The notes under the pieces: model-generated
Database searches by the model: none
Told to the model about the DNA's origin: nothing
Seen by the model: the letters and a program-made list of their open reading frames with translations, nothing else
Position numbers and translations under genes: made by a program
Part shown: positions 4,805 through 6,060 of the stretch, piece by piece
Position numbering within the stretch: position 1 is the first letter of the stretch
Layout of the letters: each line of letters begins with the position of its first letter
Source: JBBRRP01 sp038251425
GTDB taxonomy: Bacteria; Myxococcota_A; Polyangia; Polyangiales; Polyangiaceae
NCBI GenBank assembly: GCA_038251425.1
Contig: JBBSBI010000270.1
Coordinates: 1-6,060 of the forward strand
Length of the DNA: 6,060 nt
Direction of reading: 5' to 3'

Positions 4805-6060
4805 CTACCCAAGCTTCACGGAGAAACCAACCTTGGCTCCTTTGGGCGTGCGATTAACTGCCCAAACCATCCCACCATGCGCTTCTGCAATGCGACTCAC
4901 CAGCGAAAGACCAAGACCGAGCGAGCTGCCAGCACTGGAACCGGTGGGCTCGCGAAAGAAAGCCGAGAACCCGCGCGCCAGTGCCGCTTCCGAAAACCCC
5001 GGCCCGCTGTCGGTGACCTCGAAACACAGGATCTCCCCCTCCTTTCGGACCTCCAAGCGCTCGGCGTGAACGCCGTGAATTTTGGCGTTCTCGAGTAGAT
5101 TGGCCAGCGCGCGATGGATCAACGTTGGATCCGCTAGAAACCTAGCGTTGTCTGAAGTGTCCACCAATATTGCACTATCTACCGAGCAACGCTCGAGCGC
5201 GTGCAAAGCGACGTCCCTTCCGCCGAGTTCCCGTCTCTCGAGTGCTCCAAATTCGAGGCGCGAGCTGGCCAGAAGCTTCCCCACAAGATCATCCATCTCG
5301 GAGATCTCCGCCTCGATCTTGACGACATTGGCGTTGGCGTTCTCCGGCAATGCCGTTCCGACCAGCTCGGTGAGCACTCTCAAGCGAGCCAATGGGCTCC
5401 GCATCTCATGCGAAACAGCAGCCAGCAGCTCCTTTTGATCAGAGAGCTGGCGTTCAATCCTCGATGCCATTTCGTTCACGGATTCGGCAAGCTTGCCGAG
5501 CTCTCCGGAATGTGTCCGCCTCAGTCGAACGCGCGCAGATAGCTTTCCCTCGCCCAACTCTCGGGTCACACTGATGAGCTCACTGAGCGGCCGCGTGAGC
5601 TTGTGCGTGATCAAGAGTGTTGCCCCCCAGACCGTGGCGGTTGCGCACAAAAGGGCTAGAATGAAAGCGAAGCTGCCGTGTCGCGGCACTCTCGGGCACG
5701 CCACAATTCGCCCCAACAAAAGGCCTCCGCGGCGAACATCCACATTCATCGAGTGGAAGAAACAACCGCGTCCCTCGCGTTCCAAAACCCTGCCCGCGGT
5801 ATCTTCAATCGTGAGATTCACCGAAAGCGCATTCGCCAAGTCGCCCGCTAACCGAGCACGTTCAGGCTTGTCGTCCCAGACACGCGCGAACCAGGTACCG
5901 ACAAATCCAGCAACATGCGGAGCCCCTCCCGCGAAGGGCTGATCCGGCGGCCGTGTCACCCAGGAAACTGCTCCAATCACCAGCGCCGTTGCGGCAATCG
6001 TAGCGCCAAACCAAACAAATAGTTGGCGATGCAGACGAGCACCGATGAAGCGTTTCAGCA
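4805..6060 (-). CDS. Membrane sensor histidine kinase (HAMP-HisKA-HATPase_c), start at or just beyond the window edge
   Basis: The first start codon wholly inside the window that would suit is GTG at 5980, but the frame stays open to 6060 and the extra residues complete a membrane helix. The last two bases of the window read TG in frame, so an ATG whose first base is at 6061 would give MLKRFIGARLHRQ and a protein of about 418 residues. With that numbering: first helix 14-35, periplasmic sensor segment 36-128, second helix 130-152, HAMP linker 153-207, HisKA with phospho-acceptor H218 in AAVSHEMRSPLARL, and HATPase_c with N box LLENAKIH (N325), G1 box DSGPGF (351-356) and G2 box GLGLSL (382-387). 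All motifs needed for autophosphorylation are present. The organisation is that of EnvZ/CpxA-like kinases. The partner response regulator is not in the window and would be expected just upstream. The signal sensed cannot be told. It lies 55 bases before ftsH on the same strand and is probably co-transcribed. Confidence 0.95.
   Translation of the reverse strand, partial: LKRFIGARLHRQLFVWFGATIAATALVIGAVSWVTRPPDQPFAGGAPHVAGFVGTWFARVWDDKPERARLAGDLANALSVNLTIEDTAGRVLEREGRGCFFHSMNVDVRRGGLLLGRIVACPRVPRHGSFAFILALLCATATVWGATLLITHKLTRPLSELISVTRELGEGKLSARVRLRRTHSGELGKLAESVNEMASRIERQLSDQKELLAAVSHEMRSPLARLRVLTELVGTALPENANANVVKIEAEISEMDDLVGKLLASSRLEFGALERRELGGRDVALHALERCSVDSAILVDTSDNARFLADPTLIHRALANLLENAKIHGVHAERLEVRKEGEILCFEVTDSGPGFSEAALARGFSAFFREPTGSSAGSSLGLGLSLVSRIAEAHGGMVWAVNRTPKGAKVGFSVKLG

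Noticed and set aside
5493..5942. + strand open frame of 149 codons
   Set aside because: Antisense to the kinase sensor and HAMP regions, with Ser/Arg/Pro-rich low-quality composition.
1..6060. CRISPR arrays, tRNA or rRNA genes, insertion sequences, attachment sites
   Set aside because: No regularly spaced repeats, no cloverleaf or rRNA-like stretch, no transposase or integrase motif and no flanking inverted repeats were found on reading.

Overview
The window looks like chromosomal DNA from a Gram-negative deltaproteobacterium-type organism, most likely Myxococcota. The basis is protein style: the EAL-domain tail, a lipobox lipoprotein with a nuclease fold, and several signalling and proteolysis genes in moderately GC-rich DNA. 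This placement is inference, since no 16S or other marker gene is present.

Left part (1-687, + strand). The first 354 bases encode the C-terminal end of an EAL-domain cyclic-di-GMP phosphodiesterase whose start lies off the left edge. After 90 noncoding bases comes a small, highly charged coiled-coil protein of 80 residues (445-687). It meets the next gene tail to tail, and the two stop codons are read from the two strands of one CTAG.

Right part (684-6060, - strand). Everything else runs leftwards. In transcription order the genes are: a membrane sensor histidine kinase (from 6060 or just beyond, to 4805), an FtsH-type AAA+ zinc metalloprotease (4749-2857), a 141-residue ORF that appears to be a P-type cation ATPase with its middle removed in frame (2860-2435), a Cys-rich lipoprotein with an endonuclease/exonuclease/phosphatase fold (2438-1323), and, after a 225-base gap, an EVE-domain protein (1097-684). 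The ftsH/ATPase-remnant and ATPase-remnant/nuclease junctions are both 4-base GTGA stop/start overlaps. These three genes are therefore very probably one translationally coupled unit, with the kinase 55 bases upstream. The gap before the EVE gene holds a perfect 26-bp palindrome that may be an operator.

How the genes may work together (inference): a membrane sensor, a membrane-anchored quality-control protease, a former cation pump and an exported nuclease-like lipoprotein suggest an envelope-related locus. The most notable feature is the 'hollowed-out' P-type ATPase. It keeps a start that fits the Cation_ATPase_N domain and the last membrane helices, but lacks the phosphorylation, nucleotide-binding and most transport segments, while keeping its frame and both coupling junctions. 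No CRISPR, tRNA, rRNA or insertion sequence was seen.
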